A DNA stretch of 64,000 nt, from the NCBI RefSeq assembly GCF_014649535.1, contig NZ_BMTF01000001.1, positions 541,138 through 605,137 on the forward strand, read 5' to 3'. Position 1 is the first letter of the stretch, and every line of letters starts with the position of its first letter. Source of the stretch: Streptomyces gelaticus. Its GTDB lineage: Bacteria; Actinomycetota; Actinomycetes; Streptomycetales; Streptomycetaceae. The position numbers and the translations under genes are program-made. The notes under the pieces are model-generated. The model had not been told where the DNA came from. It worked only from the letters and a program-made list of their open reading frames with translations, and searched no databases. Positions 32,807 through 40,933 of this stretch are shown here, piece by piece.

Positions 32807-33922
32807 ATGAGTGTCGAACGGGTCGGAGTCGTCGTCCACCAGGGTCACCCCGAAGCCGTGGTCGCGTCGGGAGTCGTACGCGACTGGTGCGCCCGCGAAG
32901 GCATCCCGTGCACGGACATCGACGTGTGGCGCGAGGACGCACGCAGACGCGGCGGACGCGAGGAGGCCGATGTCGCCGGCAACCCCGATCTCATCGTGAC
33001 GCTCGGCGGTGACGGGACGTTCCTGCGCGGCGCCAGGATCGCCGCCAAGAGCGACGGCGCCGTCCTCGGGATCGACCTGGGCCGCGTCGGCTTCCTCACC
33101 GAGGTGCCCGCCGAGGACGTCGTCCGGGCGCTCGACGCCGTCCACGGGGGCCGGGCGGAGGTCGAGGAGCGCATGACCCTGACCATGCGGGCCTCCCGCG
33201 TACTCGAAGTGCCCCCGGACATCGACGCCCTGATGGGCTACGGACAACGGCCCATGCTCCCGCCTCCCCAGATCGCCCTCGACGAGGAGGCCGCGGCGGA
33301 GGGCTGGGGCGTGGCACTGGACGTCACCGCACTCAACGACGTCGTCGTGGAGAAGCTCGCCCGCGACCGGCAGGTGAGCCTCGGCGTCTACATCGGCGGC
33401 CGGCTCCTCGCCTCGTACTCCGCCGACGCGGTCATCATGGCCACCCCCACCGGCTCGACCGCCTACAGCTTCGCCGCGGGCGGCCCGGTGGTCTCACCGC
33501 GCATGGACGCCGTCCTCTTCACGCCCGTGGCGGCACACATGACCTTCGACCGCAGCGTGGTCGCCGCGGCCGACGAACCGGTCGCCGTGCGGGTCCTGCC
33601 GCACTCGGGACAGGGCGCGGTGACCATCGACGGCCAGCTGCGCGGCGTACTGGACGCCGGGGACTGGCTCGGCGTGTACGCGGCACCGCGCCGCCTGCGG
33701 GTCGTCAGGCTCGGCCCGAACGACTTCTACGGACGGCTGCGCACCCGCCTCCGCCTCACGGACGCCCCGGCCACCGCGGCCGACGGCGAGAGCGCACCGC
33801 TCTTCCGCCCCGGCGGACCGGTCCCGCACGACCTGGCCCATCTCCATCTCTCCCCGGCGGACGGGGCCCAGGGTCTCCCGTTCGGATCACACCGGGCCCG
33901 CGGGGGTCCTGATCCGGCCTGA
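32807..33922 (+). CDS. nadK: NAD kinase
   Basis: A 371-aa ATP-NAD kinase making NADP. The diagnostic GGDGT is in LIVTLGGDGTFLRGA, the NE-type motif appears as ALNDVVVEK, and ATPTGSTAYSFAAGGP completes the NAD site. Compared with the usual ~300 aa it has an insertion around residues 125-165 (LMGYGQRPMLPPPQIALDEE) and a Pro/Gly-rich tail. Streptomyces often carry two or more nadK copies; this looks like an accessory copy, since it is not beside recN or the rRNA methyltransferase gene that usually accompany the main one. Confidence 0.9.
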   Translation: MSVERVGVVVHQGHPEAVVASGVVRDWCAREGIPCTDIDVWREDARRRGGREEADVAGNPDLIVTLGGDGTFLRGARIAAKSDGAVLGIDLGRVGFLTEVPAEDVVRALDAVHGGRAEVEERMTLTMRASRVLEVPPDIDALMGYGQRPMLPPPQIALDEEAAAEGWGVALDVTALNDVVVEKLARDRQVSLGVYIGGRLLASYSADAVIMATPTGSTAYSFAAGGPVVSPRMDAVLFTPVAAHMTFDRSVVAAADEPVAVRVLPHSGQGAVTIDGQLRGVLDAGDWLGVYAAPRRLRVVRLGPNDFYGRLRTRLRLTDAPATAADGESAPLFRPGGPVPHDLAHLHLSPADGAQGLPFGSHRARGGPDPA

Positions 33923-34178
33923 TCCGAACGGAAGAACCCGGACGGCGGGTGTCCGACTGTGCCGGGGGAGTGCTGACGACAAGGACTCCGCCTGGCCGGA
34001 GTGACGGGGACGAGCAGGTCCCGCGACCTGGCGGAGACGGCATCGGTCGTTATGGTTGGCACCTACAGGAAAGTGACGGTGCAGAGGGGGTGTGCCGGAT
34101 CAGCGGGTTCGGGCCGAGGTCACGCCGTTCTCTTCGCCGCCCTCGCCGTTCCTCCGCCACCCACGGAAGGGTCACGCG

Positions 34179-35051
34179 ATGCCGGCCGTCCTCGTCCTGC
34201 TGCTCTCCGGAACCTGGCTGGTCTCCGGCGCCCTGGTCACCGGGACCGATCCGCTGATCGTCGCCGTGGGCCGGACCGCCGTGTGCTGCGCGGTGCTCAC
34301 CGCCGTCGCCGCCTCCACCGCGCCCGGCCGGGCCGACCTGCGCCGGGCCGCCGCCCGCCCGGGCACCGTATGGCTGCTGGGCCTGCTCGGATTCGCCGGG
34401 TACGCGGCCGGGACCCTTCTCGCCATCCCGCGCATCGGGACCTCGCTCACCAATCTCGTCGTCGCGCTGATGCCGTGCGCCTCGGTGGCGGTCGGCGCGT
34501 TGTTCTTCGCCGAACGGTCCGGGCCGCGCAAGGCGGCGGGGGCGGTGCTCGCCTGCGCGGCGGCCGCCGGATACGCGGCGCTCGGCGCGGACGCGGGTGA
34601 TGCGGACGGGGTGGGGCTGCTGCTCGTGGCGGCGGCGACCGTGGCCTTCGCCGTGTACGGATTCCTCTACCGGCAGCGGCTGTCGGGGCTGCCACCGCTC
34701 GCCGTGCTGCCCGTGCTGCTCGCGGCCGCCACCTGCCTGTTGCTCCCGATGGCCCTGCCCGCACTGATCGCCCACCCGCCGACACCCGCCGCGACCGGGG
34801 GCATCGTCGTGCTGGGCGCAGCCGTCTACGCACCCGCCTACCTCGTGCAGCACCGGCTCATCCTGCTCCGCGGACCAGTCTTCACGGCCGCCGTGCAACT
34901 GGCTGTTCCCTTCACCGTGCGGCTGGGCGACTGGGCGCTTGACACCGCGCCCGCACCTTCTCCGGCCGAACTGCTGCTCCTCGCGGTGTGCTGCGGCGGG
35001 ATCGCGCTCGTCACCGTCCAACCCCAGGCCCGGCTCGCCGTCGCCGAATGA
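34179..35051 (+). CDS. EamA/DMT-family transporter
   Basis: A 290-aa drug/metabolite transporter with about ten hydrophobic helices in two homologous halves (first half TWLVSGALVTGTDPLIVAVGR, second beginning near GVGLLLVAAATVAFAVYGF). EamA proteins export amino acids or metabolites. ATG 34179 is preferred over upstream in-frame codons because GGAAGG is 8 bases before it and it starts directly with hydrophobic sequence. The substrate is unknown. Confidence 0.8.
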   Translation: MPAVLVLLLSGTWLVSGALVTGTDPLIVAVGRTAVCCAVLTAVAASTAPGRADLRRAAARPGTVWLLGLLGFAGYAAGTLLAIPRIGTSLTNLVVALMPCASVAVGALFFAERSGPRKAAGAVLACAAAAGYAALGADAGDADGVGLLLVAAATVAFAVYGFLYRQRLSGLPPLAVLPVLLAAATCLLLPMALPALIAHPPTPAATGGIVVLGAAVYAPAYLVQHRLILLRGPVFTAAVQLAVPFTVRLGDWALDTAPAPSPAELLLLAVCCGGIALVTVQPQARLAVAE

Positions 35052-35078
35052 CCGCCAGGCCGTCGGGGCCGGACCGGC

Positions 35079-35306
35079 TCAGGCCCCGGGCCGCTGCCCG
35101 GCCGTCGTCGCGCCGACCACCAGGGTGCACGGCTGGGCGTGCGTCCAGGGGGCGTCGCGCCCGTCGGCCACCTGGGCAGTGGCGGCGGCGCCCAGTGCGG
35201 CCAACCCCATGTCCACGGTGGTGAGATGGCGGGTGTGCTGGCCGCTGATCACGTTCTCCCAGTTGTCCACGCCGACCAGTGCGACATCGTCCGGGACCCG
35301 CCTCCT
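35079..35306 (-). pseudogene. 3' stump of a LacI-family regulator gene
   Basis: About 75 codons encode the end of a LacI/GalR repressor: RVPDDVALVGVDNWENVISGQ, then LTTVDMGLAALGAAA, and a stop. This segment forms the last part of the sugar-binding core domain in intact repressors. The HTH and most of the core are gone; homology stops abruptly near 35306, where unrelated plus-strand coding-like sequence begins. It is a deletion remnant beside a broken glycoside hydrolase gene it may once have controlled. Confidence 0.75.
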
Positions 35307-35541
35307 CCAACCCGGTGAAGAGCTCGGGAGTTGGGGTGACGACTGGTACATGCTCTACGCCGGTGACACCCTGACTCAGGGACCGGGTGCCTTCGTCGAA
35401 TCCCTGCCGAAGGACTACCCGGTGGGTTCCGTGGAGGGTGCCGGTGTCCGGTTCGCCCGCGACGAGGAGGCCGGGTCGACGAACTGCCTGGTCGCCGTGC
35501 CGTGGCAGCGGATAGCCCTGCAAGGAGAGGGCGAAGTCGCC
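35307..35541 (+). pseudogene. Orphan coding-like fragment, unidentified
   Basis: An open plus-strand frame reads GEELGSWGDDWYMLYAGDTL, then PKDYPVGSVEGAGVRFARD and TNCLVAVPWQRIALQGEGE. The amino-acid composition is that of a real folded protein rather than of a shadow frame. It has no start codon of its own and runs into the signal peptide of the next gene. I do not recognise the family. It appears to be the 3' part of a gene whose front was lost at the junction with the lacI stump. Confidence 0.4.
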
Positions 35542-36884
35542 ATGACCCACATCTCCACCGGCACCGACGGCACGGCCGGCCCCCGGCACCGCACCCGGCC
35601 GGCTCCACGGCGGCGTTCACGCCCCGTCCGCATGCCGGCTCTCGCCATGGCGCCGGCCCTGGCGCTCTCCCTGCTCGTGGCTCTTCCCCCGTCCGCCCCC
35701 GCCGCGACCCACACCCTGTCGGTCACCTCGCCGAGCCTGATCTTCCAACAGGGCCAGGGCGCCGTGGAGTTCGGCTCCTCGGCGACGTCGGTCTCCTGGA
35801 CGGTCACCGATGAGCAGGGCACCCGGGTGCGCGGCGGCACCAGCTGGCTCTCCGGAGCGAAGGCCGCGATCCCCGTCGCCGACCTGGCCCCCGGGTACTT
35901 CGAACTCTCCCTGCACGCGGGCTCCTCCACCGACCCGACCTACCTGCGCACCTCGTTCGCCGTCATCGAACCGGTGCCGGACGACGTGGTCGGCCCGGCC
36001 TCGCCGTTCGGTGCCGCCGTGCACACCGGACGGGCCGGCTGGGGCCTGAACGCGCTGGACGAGTCGCGCAGGACAGGCATCGCGCACATCCGCGAGGACG
36101 CCTGGTGGGACCGGTTCGAGACCACGAACGGCAGCTGCACCTTCCCGGCGGCCTTCTCCGCCGAGATGGCGCACGCCCGAGCGCTGGGCATCACCCCGCT
36201 GATCAACGCCAACGGCGCCAACTCCCTGTACGACGGCGGACGTACGCCGAGCAGCCCCGAAGGCATCGCCGCCTTCCGCAGGTTCGCCGCGGCGCTTCTG
36301 AAGCAGTACGGCCAGAGCAACGTCGAGGTGCTGAACGAGTACAACGCAGGCACCTTCAACAACAGCGCCTGCGGGAGAAGCGCAGCCTGCTGCCTGGACG
36401 TGCTCCAAGGGGTCTACCAGGCCGTGAAGGCCGCGGACCCGGGCGCATCGGCCGTCGGTCCGGCCACCATCGGCATCGGCAACTACGTGGCCGCCGACGG
36501 CACCAAGTGTTTCGCGCCGGACCTGATCGACCGCGGCGGCCTGAAGTCGATGGACGCCTCCAGCGTCCACCCGAACCGCTACCCGGGCGGACCGGAGTGG
36601 CTGGGCGGCTCCGGCGACACCATCGCCGGCCTGCGGCAGCGGATCCGCGCTGCAAACGGCGGCAAGGACAAGCCGATCGTCCTCAGCGAGATGGGCCGGC
36701 GCCCACCGACACCGGTCACGGCATCACCGAACGCCGGCAGGCCGACGACCTGATCCGGCTCTACGCGATCGGTTCGGCCAACGGTGTGACGCGGGTCTAC
36801 TGGTACGACCTGGTCGACGACGGCAGCGACCCTGCCGACAAGGAAATGAACTTCGGCATGCTCTTCGGAGCGGCCACGCCGTAG
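35542..36884 (+). pseudogene. Frameshifted secreted glycoside hydrolase (clan GH-A-like)
   Basis: The gene begins with a basic region and signal peptide (LALSLLVALPPSAPAAT), a beta-sandwich-like N-terminal domain, and a TIM-barrel domain with VEVLNEYNAG (acid/base Glu after Asn) and KPIVLSEMG (nucleophile Glu), as in GH39/GH5-like enzymes. Just after SEMG, near 36700, the frame changes. The first frame stops at 36753, while the continuation (PTDTGHGITERRQADDL, VTRVYWYDLVDDG) runs in another frame to a TAG at 36882. A 2-base insertion or 1-base deletion explains this. The end also seems truncated. A sequencing error is the alternative. Confidence 0.7.
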
Positions 36885-36897
36885 TGAGACCGGCCGG

Positions 36898-37047
36898 GAA
36901 ACCGCCACCTGGGCCCGCGGGCGGGGCTGGGCACTGGCCACCGGCCTGAACGCCTGCACCTCGTACGCCGCCGACGACCCCCGGATCGCCGCGCAGACCA
37001 CCCGCCAGATAACCAGGCCCTCATCGGCCAGGAACCGCCGGGCGATC
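36898..37047 (+). pseudogene. 3' remnant of an aminoglycoside phosphotransferase-like gene
   Basis: The sequence reads ETATWARGRGWALATGLNAC, then YAADDPRIAAQTTRQIT, then needs a frame change to continue ALIGQEPPGDPV. This matches the C-terminus of the APH-type kinase family common in streptomycetes. Nothing upstream of the WARGRGWAL helix survives; the broken glycoside hydrolase gene ends 14 bp before it. It is a truncated and frameshifted leftover. Confidence 0.6.
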
Positions 37048-37081
37048 CTGTCCGGGGTGGGGCCGACCCCACCCCGGACAG
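37048..37081. terminator. Strong terminator hairpin after the LPMO gene
   Basis: A perfect 15-bp stem (arms 37048-37062 and 37067-37081, CTGTCCGGGGTGGGG and complement) has a 4-nt loop, 27 bp beyond the LPMO stop on the minus strand. It probably terminates the LPMO transcript, and it replaces or abuts the end of the phosphotransferase remnant. Confidence 0.8.
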
Positions 37082-37107
37082 CGGGATCGTGCGGATGCGG
37101 ACCGGGC

Positions 37108-37698
37108 TCAGAAGGTGACGTCCGAGCAGGCGTAGAACGCGTTGCCGGTGTCGGCGATCGTCCAGACGCCGAGGATCAGGTGCTTGCCCGACTTCTGCGG
37201 CAGGACTCCGGCATGCGTCACGGTGGGCGCCGGCAGACGGCCGCCGAAGGGCACGGTCAGGAACGGCTGCGGCTCCAGGTCGGCCCTGGTGAGGGGCTTG
37301 GTGGGGTCGTAGCCGTCCTTGGTGATGTAGTAGCGGAAGTCGGTCGTGGCGTGCCGGGCCTCGATGCGCCACCGGAAGGTGTAGCTCTGCCCGCCGGTCA
37401 CCTGCGTCGGGGGCCAGGCGCCGCCGCGCGGGTCGTCGAGCTCGGAGAAGCGGCCGTTGCCACCGGCGCAGATGGTGCCGTCGACCGGACCGCGGGCGGG
37501 GAAGCCCTTCGGGCCCTCGACGCTCGGCGGCTCCCACTGGATCTGGCCGCAATTGCGCACGGTGCCGTTGCCGCAGAGCTGCTGACGGCTGATGGGGGCA
37601 TCGGTGTAGCCGTGGCTCTGTGCACTGCCGGTGGTGACGAGGAGAGCGGCCCCGGCCATTCCGAGGCCGAGGAGTAACGAGGTGATCCTTTTGCGCAT
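37108..37698 (-). CDS. AA10 lytic polysaccharide monooxygenase (chitin-active type)
   Basis: A 196-aa secreted copper enzyme that cleaves crystalline chitin or cellulose oxidatively. The signal peptide ends ...GSAQS, and the mature protein starts with His (HGYTDAPISRQ), as needed for the copper histidine brace. The second His is in KSGKHLILGVW and the axial aromatic in GNAFYACSDV. It is a single-domain form without a carbohydrate-binding module. ATG 37698 has AGGAG 6 bases upstream. A DasR-type site lies 65 bp upstream, which favours chitin as substrate. Confidence 0.93.
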   Translation of the reverse strand: MRKRITSLLLGLGMAGAALLVTTGSAQSHGYTDAPISRQQLCGNGTVRNCGQIQWEPPSVEGPKGFPARGPVDGTICAGGNGRFSELDDPRGGAWPPTQVTGGQSYTFRWRIEARHATTDFRYYITKDGYDPTKPLTRADLEPQPFLTVPFGGRLPAPTVTHAGVLPQKSGKHLILGVWTIADTGNAFYACSDVTF

Positions 37699-37758
37699 GC
37701 TTCGCTCCTGAGGGAGGTGTGGGGGCGCTGCGAGACGAGTGGGGGCGCACTCCACCCC

Positions 37759-37776
37759 ACTAGGTCTAGACCAACT
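37759..37776. promoter_or_regulatory. DasR-responsive element (dre) upstream of the LPMO gene
   Basis: The perfect palindrome GGTCTAGACC (37763-37772), in the context ACTAGGTCTAGACCAACT, differs slightly from the Streptomyces dre consensus ACTGGTCTAGACCACT. DasR represses chitin and N-acetylglucosamine genes and is released by GlcN-6-P. The site lies between the LPMO and gltD-like genes but is closer to the LPMO start and chitin-related. Confidence 0.8.
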
Positions 37777-37952
37777 TCGAGGGTAGTCAGGGGGATTGGT
37801 CATGTCCATACCGGTACTGCGCCGCCGTGTGACCCGCCGGTAGCCGTTCCGGCGGCACTCAAGGGGTGGCATCGGCACGCTGGGCCAATGGGCAAAGCAG
37901 GCGTAGGCTGACAAAAACGCCTGCACGCCGCGAGTGAGTGATGGAGGCGGCC

Positions 37953-39461
37953 ATGACCGACCCGCACGGCTTCCTCGAATTCCCCCGCCGACCCGTCCCG
38001 GCACGGCCGGTCCAGGAGCGGCTGGGTGACTGGAACGAGGTCCACGCGGGACAGGTACGGCTCCCCCTCGTGTCCGAGCAGGCCGGGCGCTGCATGGACT
38101 GCGGGATCCCGTTCTGCCACAGCGGCTGCCCGCTGGGAAATCTCATCCCCGAGTGGAACACCTATGTCAGGCGGGCCGACTGGCGGGCCGCGGCCGAGCG
38201 GCTGCACGCGACGAACAACTTCCCGGAATTCACCGGCCGGCTGTGCCCGGCACCGTGCGAGGACGCCTGTGTGCTGACCATCAACGCCGACCCGGTGACC
38301 ATAAAGAACGTCGAGCAGGCCATCGCCGACCAGATCTGGGAACGCGGGTACGCCTCACCACGGCCGCCCGAGCGGCTCAGCGGGAAGACCGTCGCCGTCG
38401 TCGGCTCCGGCCCCGCGGGCCTGGCCGCGGCGCAGCAACTCACGAGAATCGGCCACACCGTCGCCGTCTACGAGCGTGCCGACCGCATCGGCGGACTGCT
38501 CCGCTACGGCATCCCCGAGTTCAAGATGGAAAAGCGCCACCTGGACCGCCGCATCGAGCAGATGCGGGCGGAGGGCACCGAATTCCGCACCGGGACGGAC
38601 ATCGGCAGCGACCTCGACGCCGCCGAACTCGCCGAGCGGCACGACGCGGTCGTGATCGCGGTAGGTGCGCGAGGGCGACGGGAGCTGCCCGTCCCCGGCC
38701 GTGAGTTGTGCGGCATCCATCAGGCCATGGACTATCTGACCCTGGCCAACCGGGTCACCGAGGGCGACTGCGATGCGCCTGCCGTCACCGCCGAGGGCAA
38801 GCATGTGGTGATCGTGGGAGGAGGGGACACCGGCTCGGACTGCATGGGGACCGCGCTGCGCCAGGGGGCCGCCTCCGTGGTGCAGTTGGACATCAATCCG
38901 GAGCCCGGCGACACCCGGCGGGGCAGCGAGCCCTGGCCCATGTATCCGAAGGTCTACCGGATATCCCATGCCCACGAGGAGGCCCGCGGGCGGGAGGGCG
39001 CGGATCCACGGGTCTTCGGCTCGGCCACCCTCCGCTTCGAGGGCGACCGGTTCGGGCGGGTGTGTGCGCTGCGTCTCGCGGAAGTGGAACCCGAGACCAG
39101 GAGACCCCGCCCGGAGACCGAGCGGGGCATCCCGGCAGACCTGGTCCTGCTCGCCCTCGGCTTCTACGGCCCCGAACGCGGCACGGGGCTGATGGGCCAG
39201 CTCGGACTCACGCTGGACGGCCGGGGAAACTTCGCCCGGAACGCGGGCTTCGGGGCCGAGACGACGGAGTCGTCCGGGCGGGCGGCCCGCATTCGGACGG
39301 ACGGGATCTTCATCGCCGGTGACGCGGGGCGCGGCCAGTCCCTCGTGGTGTGGGCCATTGCGGAGGGGCGGTCCGCCGCCGCCGCGACGGACCGCTATCT
39401 GAGCGGCTGCACGGTGCTCCCGGCCCCGATCGCCCCCGATGACCGGCCGATGGTGGCCTGA
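37953..39461 (+). CDS. gltD: Glutamate synthase small-subunit-type oxidoreductase
   Basis: A 502-aa protein. The N-terminal domain has the two 4Fe-4S cysteine clusters (CMDCGIPFCHSGCPLGN and GRLCPAPCEDAC). FAD binding is by VVGSGPAGLAAAQQL, NAD(P)H binding by VVIVGGGDTGSDCMGTAL, and the C-terminus carries GIFIAGDAGRGQSLVVWAI. In glutamate synthase this subunit passes electrons from NADPH to GltB. No gltB gene is in the window, so this may be a stand-alone GltD paralogue serving another partner. ATG 37953 has GGAGGCGG just upstream. Confidence 0.85.
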   Translation: MTDPHGFLEFPRRPVPARPVQERLGDWNEVHAGQVRLPLVSEQAGRCMDCGIPFCHSGCPLGNLIPEWNTYVRRADWRAAAERLHATNNFPEFTGRLCPAPCEDACVLTINADPVTIKNVEQAIADQIWERGYASPRPPERLSGKTVAVVGSGPAGLAAAQQLTRIGHTVAVYERADRIGGLLRYGIPEFKMEKRHLDRRIEQMRAEGTEFRTGTDIGSDLDAAELAERHDAVVIAVGARGRRELPVPGRELCGIHQAMDYLTLANRVTEGDCDAPAVTAEGKHVVIVGGGDTGSDCMGTALRQGAASVVQLDINPEPGDTRRGSEPWPMYPKVYRISHAHEEARGREGADPRVFGSATLRFEGDRFGRVCALRLAEVEPETRRPRPETERGIPADLVLLALGFYGPERGTGLMGQLGLTLDGRGNFARNAGFGAETTESSGRAARIRTDGIFIAGDAGRGQSLVVWAIAEGRSAAAATDRYLSGCTVLPAPIAPDDRPMVA

Positions 39462-40017
39462 GGGCACGGGTGCGGGTTCCCACGGGCGGACAACAGGGAG
39501 CCGGGCAAGTGGCTCGATTGCGAGGTTCGTTGTACGGGCGTTCACTGTCGGTCCCTGCCGTTGCGGGAACGATGGCCGGAAGAATCGAAAAAGGACGACT
39601 GGTATTACTAGTAATTCATATTCATGGCGGATCGGGCGTGCCGGGTGACGGCGGCTATTCTTGCCATGTCCACCACCGGGTATCGCGACGAGGCTTGAAT
39701 TCGACGGTTGGGGTCGCCGGGTAGGGAAAAATTGTTGGAGCGGCCCCCGGCGAAGAAGCTGTGGGTCCGCGGGGCCCATGAGACGGCTCACACCACACTT
39801 CATCCCACATTCCCCGCACGTGACAGGCGGCGTTCGGCGCCCCGGTCCCGTGCGTCCGCAGGTTGTCATCAGTTTCTCCTTCATGGTCCGTGCGCTTTGC
39901 TGTGCATGTTTCCGTGATGGTTCCTTTCGTGAAGGTGCTCGAGTGGAAAGTTGTGAGCCGTTGCCCGGCGGTGATCCGGAGGTGAATTCCGGTCGGGTCC
40001 GGAGGGAGGGTGCGCCG
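39462..40017. promoter_or_regulatory. Long AT-richer leader upstream of the PTM cluster
   Basis: 556 bp without a supported gene precede the first biosynthetic gene. The stretch 39580-39740 is markedly AT-richer than its surroundings and contains a perfect 12-bp palindrome ATTACTAGTAAT (39604-39615) close to TTCATATTCATGG. This is the only sizeable gap before the six co-directional genes, so the main cluster promoter should be here. I cannot match the palindrome to a known regulator. Confidence 0.5.
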
Positions 40018-40884
40018 ATGCCCTCCGCGCGCGCTGTCGTGCGCGTATCGGCGTACCCTTTCCTTCTTGCGGGTACGGTTTCGGTGGCCGCAGCAGCGTT
40101 GTGTTTCGACTGGGATCCCGGCCGTGTGAGTGCGCTCTTCCTGCTTGGCGTCATTTCCTATCTCGCAGCGCTCGAACGCCTGATTCCGCACCGGCGGTCC
40201 TGGCACCCGAACGCCGGTGAATGGCGTTGGTACGGCATTTACTCCCTGCTGACGATGGTGGCCAGTGCCTTTGCGCAATACCTGGTCTCCGCGATCGTCT
40301 CCGTGGTGTCGCCGAGCGAAGCGGTACTCAGTCTCTGGGCGGAAATACCCGCAGCTCTGTTGACCGGTTCACTGGCCAGTTATTTGGTGCACAGACTCGG
40401 TCACACCAACGCGATGCTGTGGCGGGTGCACGGTGTGCACCATGTGCCGGAAAAGGTCAATGTCGCCAATAACGGCGTCAACCACGTACTCGATATCGTG
40501 CTCGCGCAGGGAAGCGTTCAGCTGGCTCTGTCTCTGGTCGGCTTCTCCCGTGACTCGGTGCTCGTCGTGGGCCTTTTCGTGGCTGCCCAGGGCTATTTCG
40601 TCCACGCCAACATCGACGTGCGCATCGGCCGGCTCAACCATGTGCTCGCCAGCCCCGAGCAGCACCGTCTGCACCACAGCACCGAACTGTCCGAAGCCGG
40701 CCACTACGGCTCGGACCTGTCGATCTGGGACCACATTTTCGGCAGCTACACCTGGCGGCCCGGCCGTGAACCGGTCGCGGTCGGCCTGGGCGATCCCACG
40801 TCCTTCCCTCGTACCGGGGAGATCGTTTCCAGCCTTCTCCACCCCATGCGCCGTGCGAAGGGGTCCGGTACCGGTGCTGCCTGA
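40018..40884 (+). CDS. ftdA: PTM hydroxylase, sterol desaturase/fatty acid hydroxylase family
   Basis: A 288-aa membrane di-iron oxygenase. Histidine motifs are HRLGH, HGVHH and EQHRLHHS, plus NNGVNHV, all features of the FA_hydroxylase superfamily; about four helices surround them. In polycyclic tetramate macrolactam (PTM) pathways the homologous enzyme hydroxylates the beta-carbon of the ornithine-derived part. It is the first gene of the cluster and 49 bp from the synthase gene. ATG 40018 has GGAGGGAGGG 7 bases upstream. Family and cluster role are well supported; the exact hydroxylation site follows from known homologues. Confidence 0.88.
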   Translation: MPSARAVVRVSAYPFLLAGTVSVAAAALCFDWDPGRVSALFLLGVISYLAALERLIPHRRSWHPNAGEWRWYGIYSLLTMVASAFAQYLVSAIVSVVSPSEAVLSLWAEIPAALLTGSLASYLVHRLGHTNAMLWRVHGVHHVPEKVNVANNGVNHVLDIVLAQGSVQLALSLVGFSRDSVLVVGLFVAAQGYFVHANIDVRIGRLNHVLASPEQHRLHHSTELSEAGHYGSDLSIWDHIFGSYTWRPGREPVAVGLGDPTSFPRTGEIVSSLLHPMRRAKGSGTGAA

Positions 40885-40933
40885 ACTGCCTTTCCATGCC
40901 GTGCCGCGGCGCCACGACTCTAGGAGTACAGCC

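Noticed and set aside
36700..36753. Programmed frameshift in the glycoside hydrolase
   Set aside because: No slippery heptamer or downstream structure typical of programmed shifting is evident, and three neighbouring genes are also broken, so decay or sequencing error is simpler.
40433..40933. Upstream extension of the synthase reading frame into ftdA
   Set aside because: It overlaps the hydroxylase gene in a different frame and is Ser/Arg/Pro-rich; the KS domain starts normally after TTG 40934.
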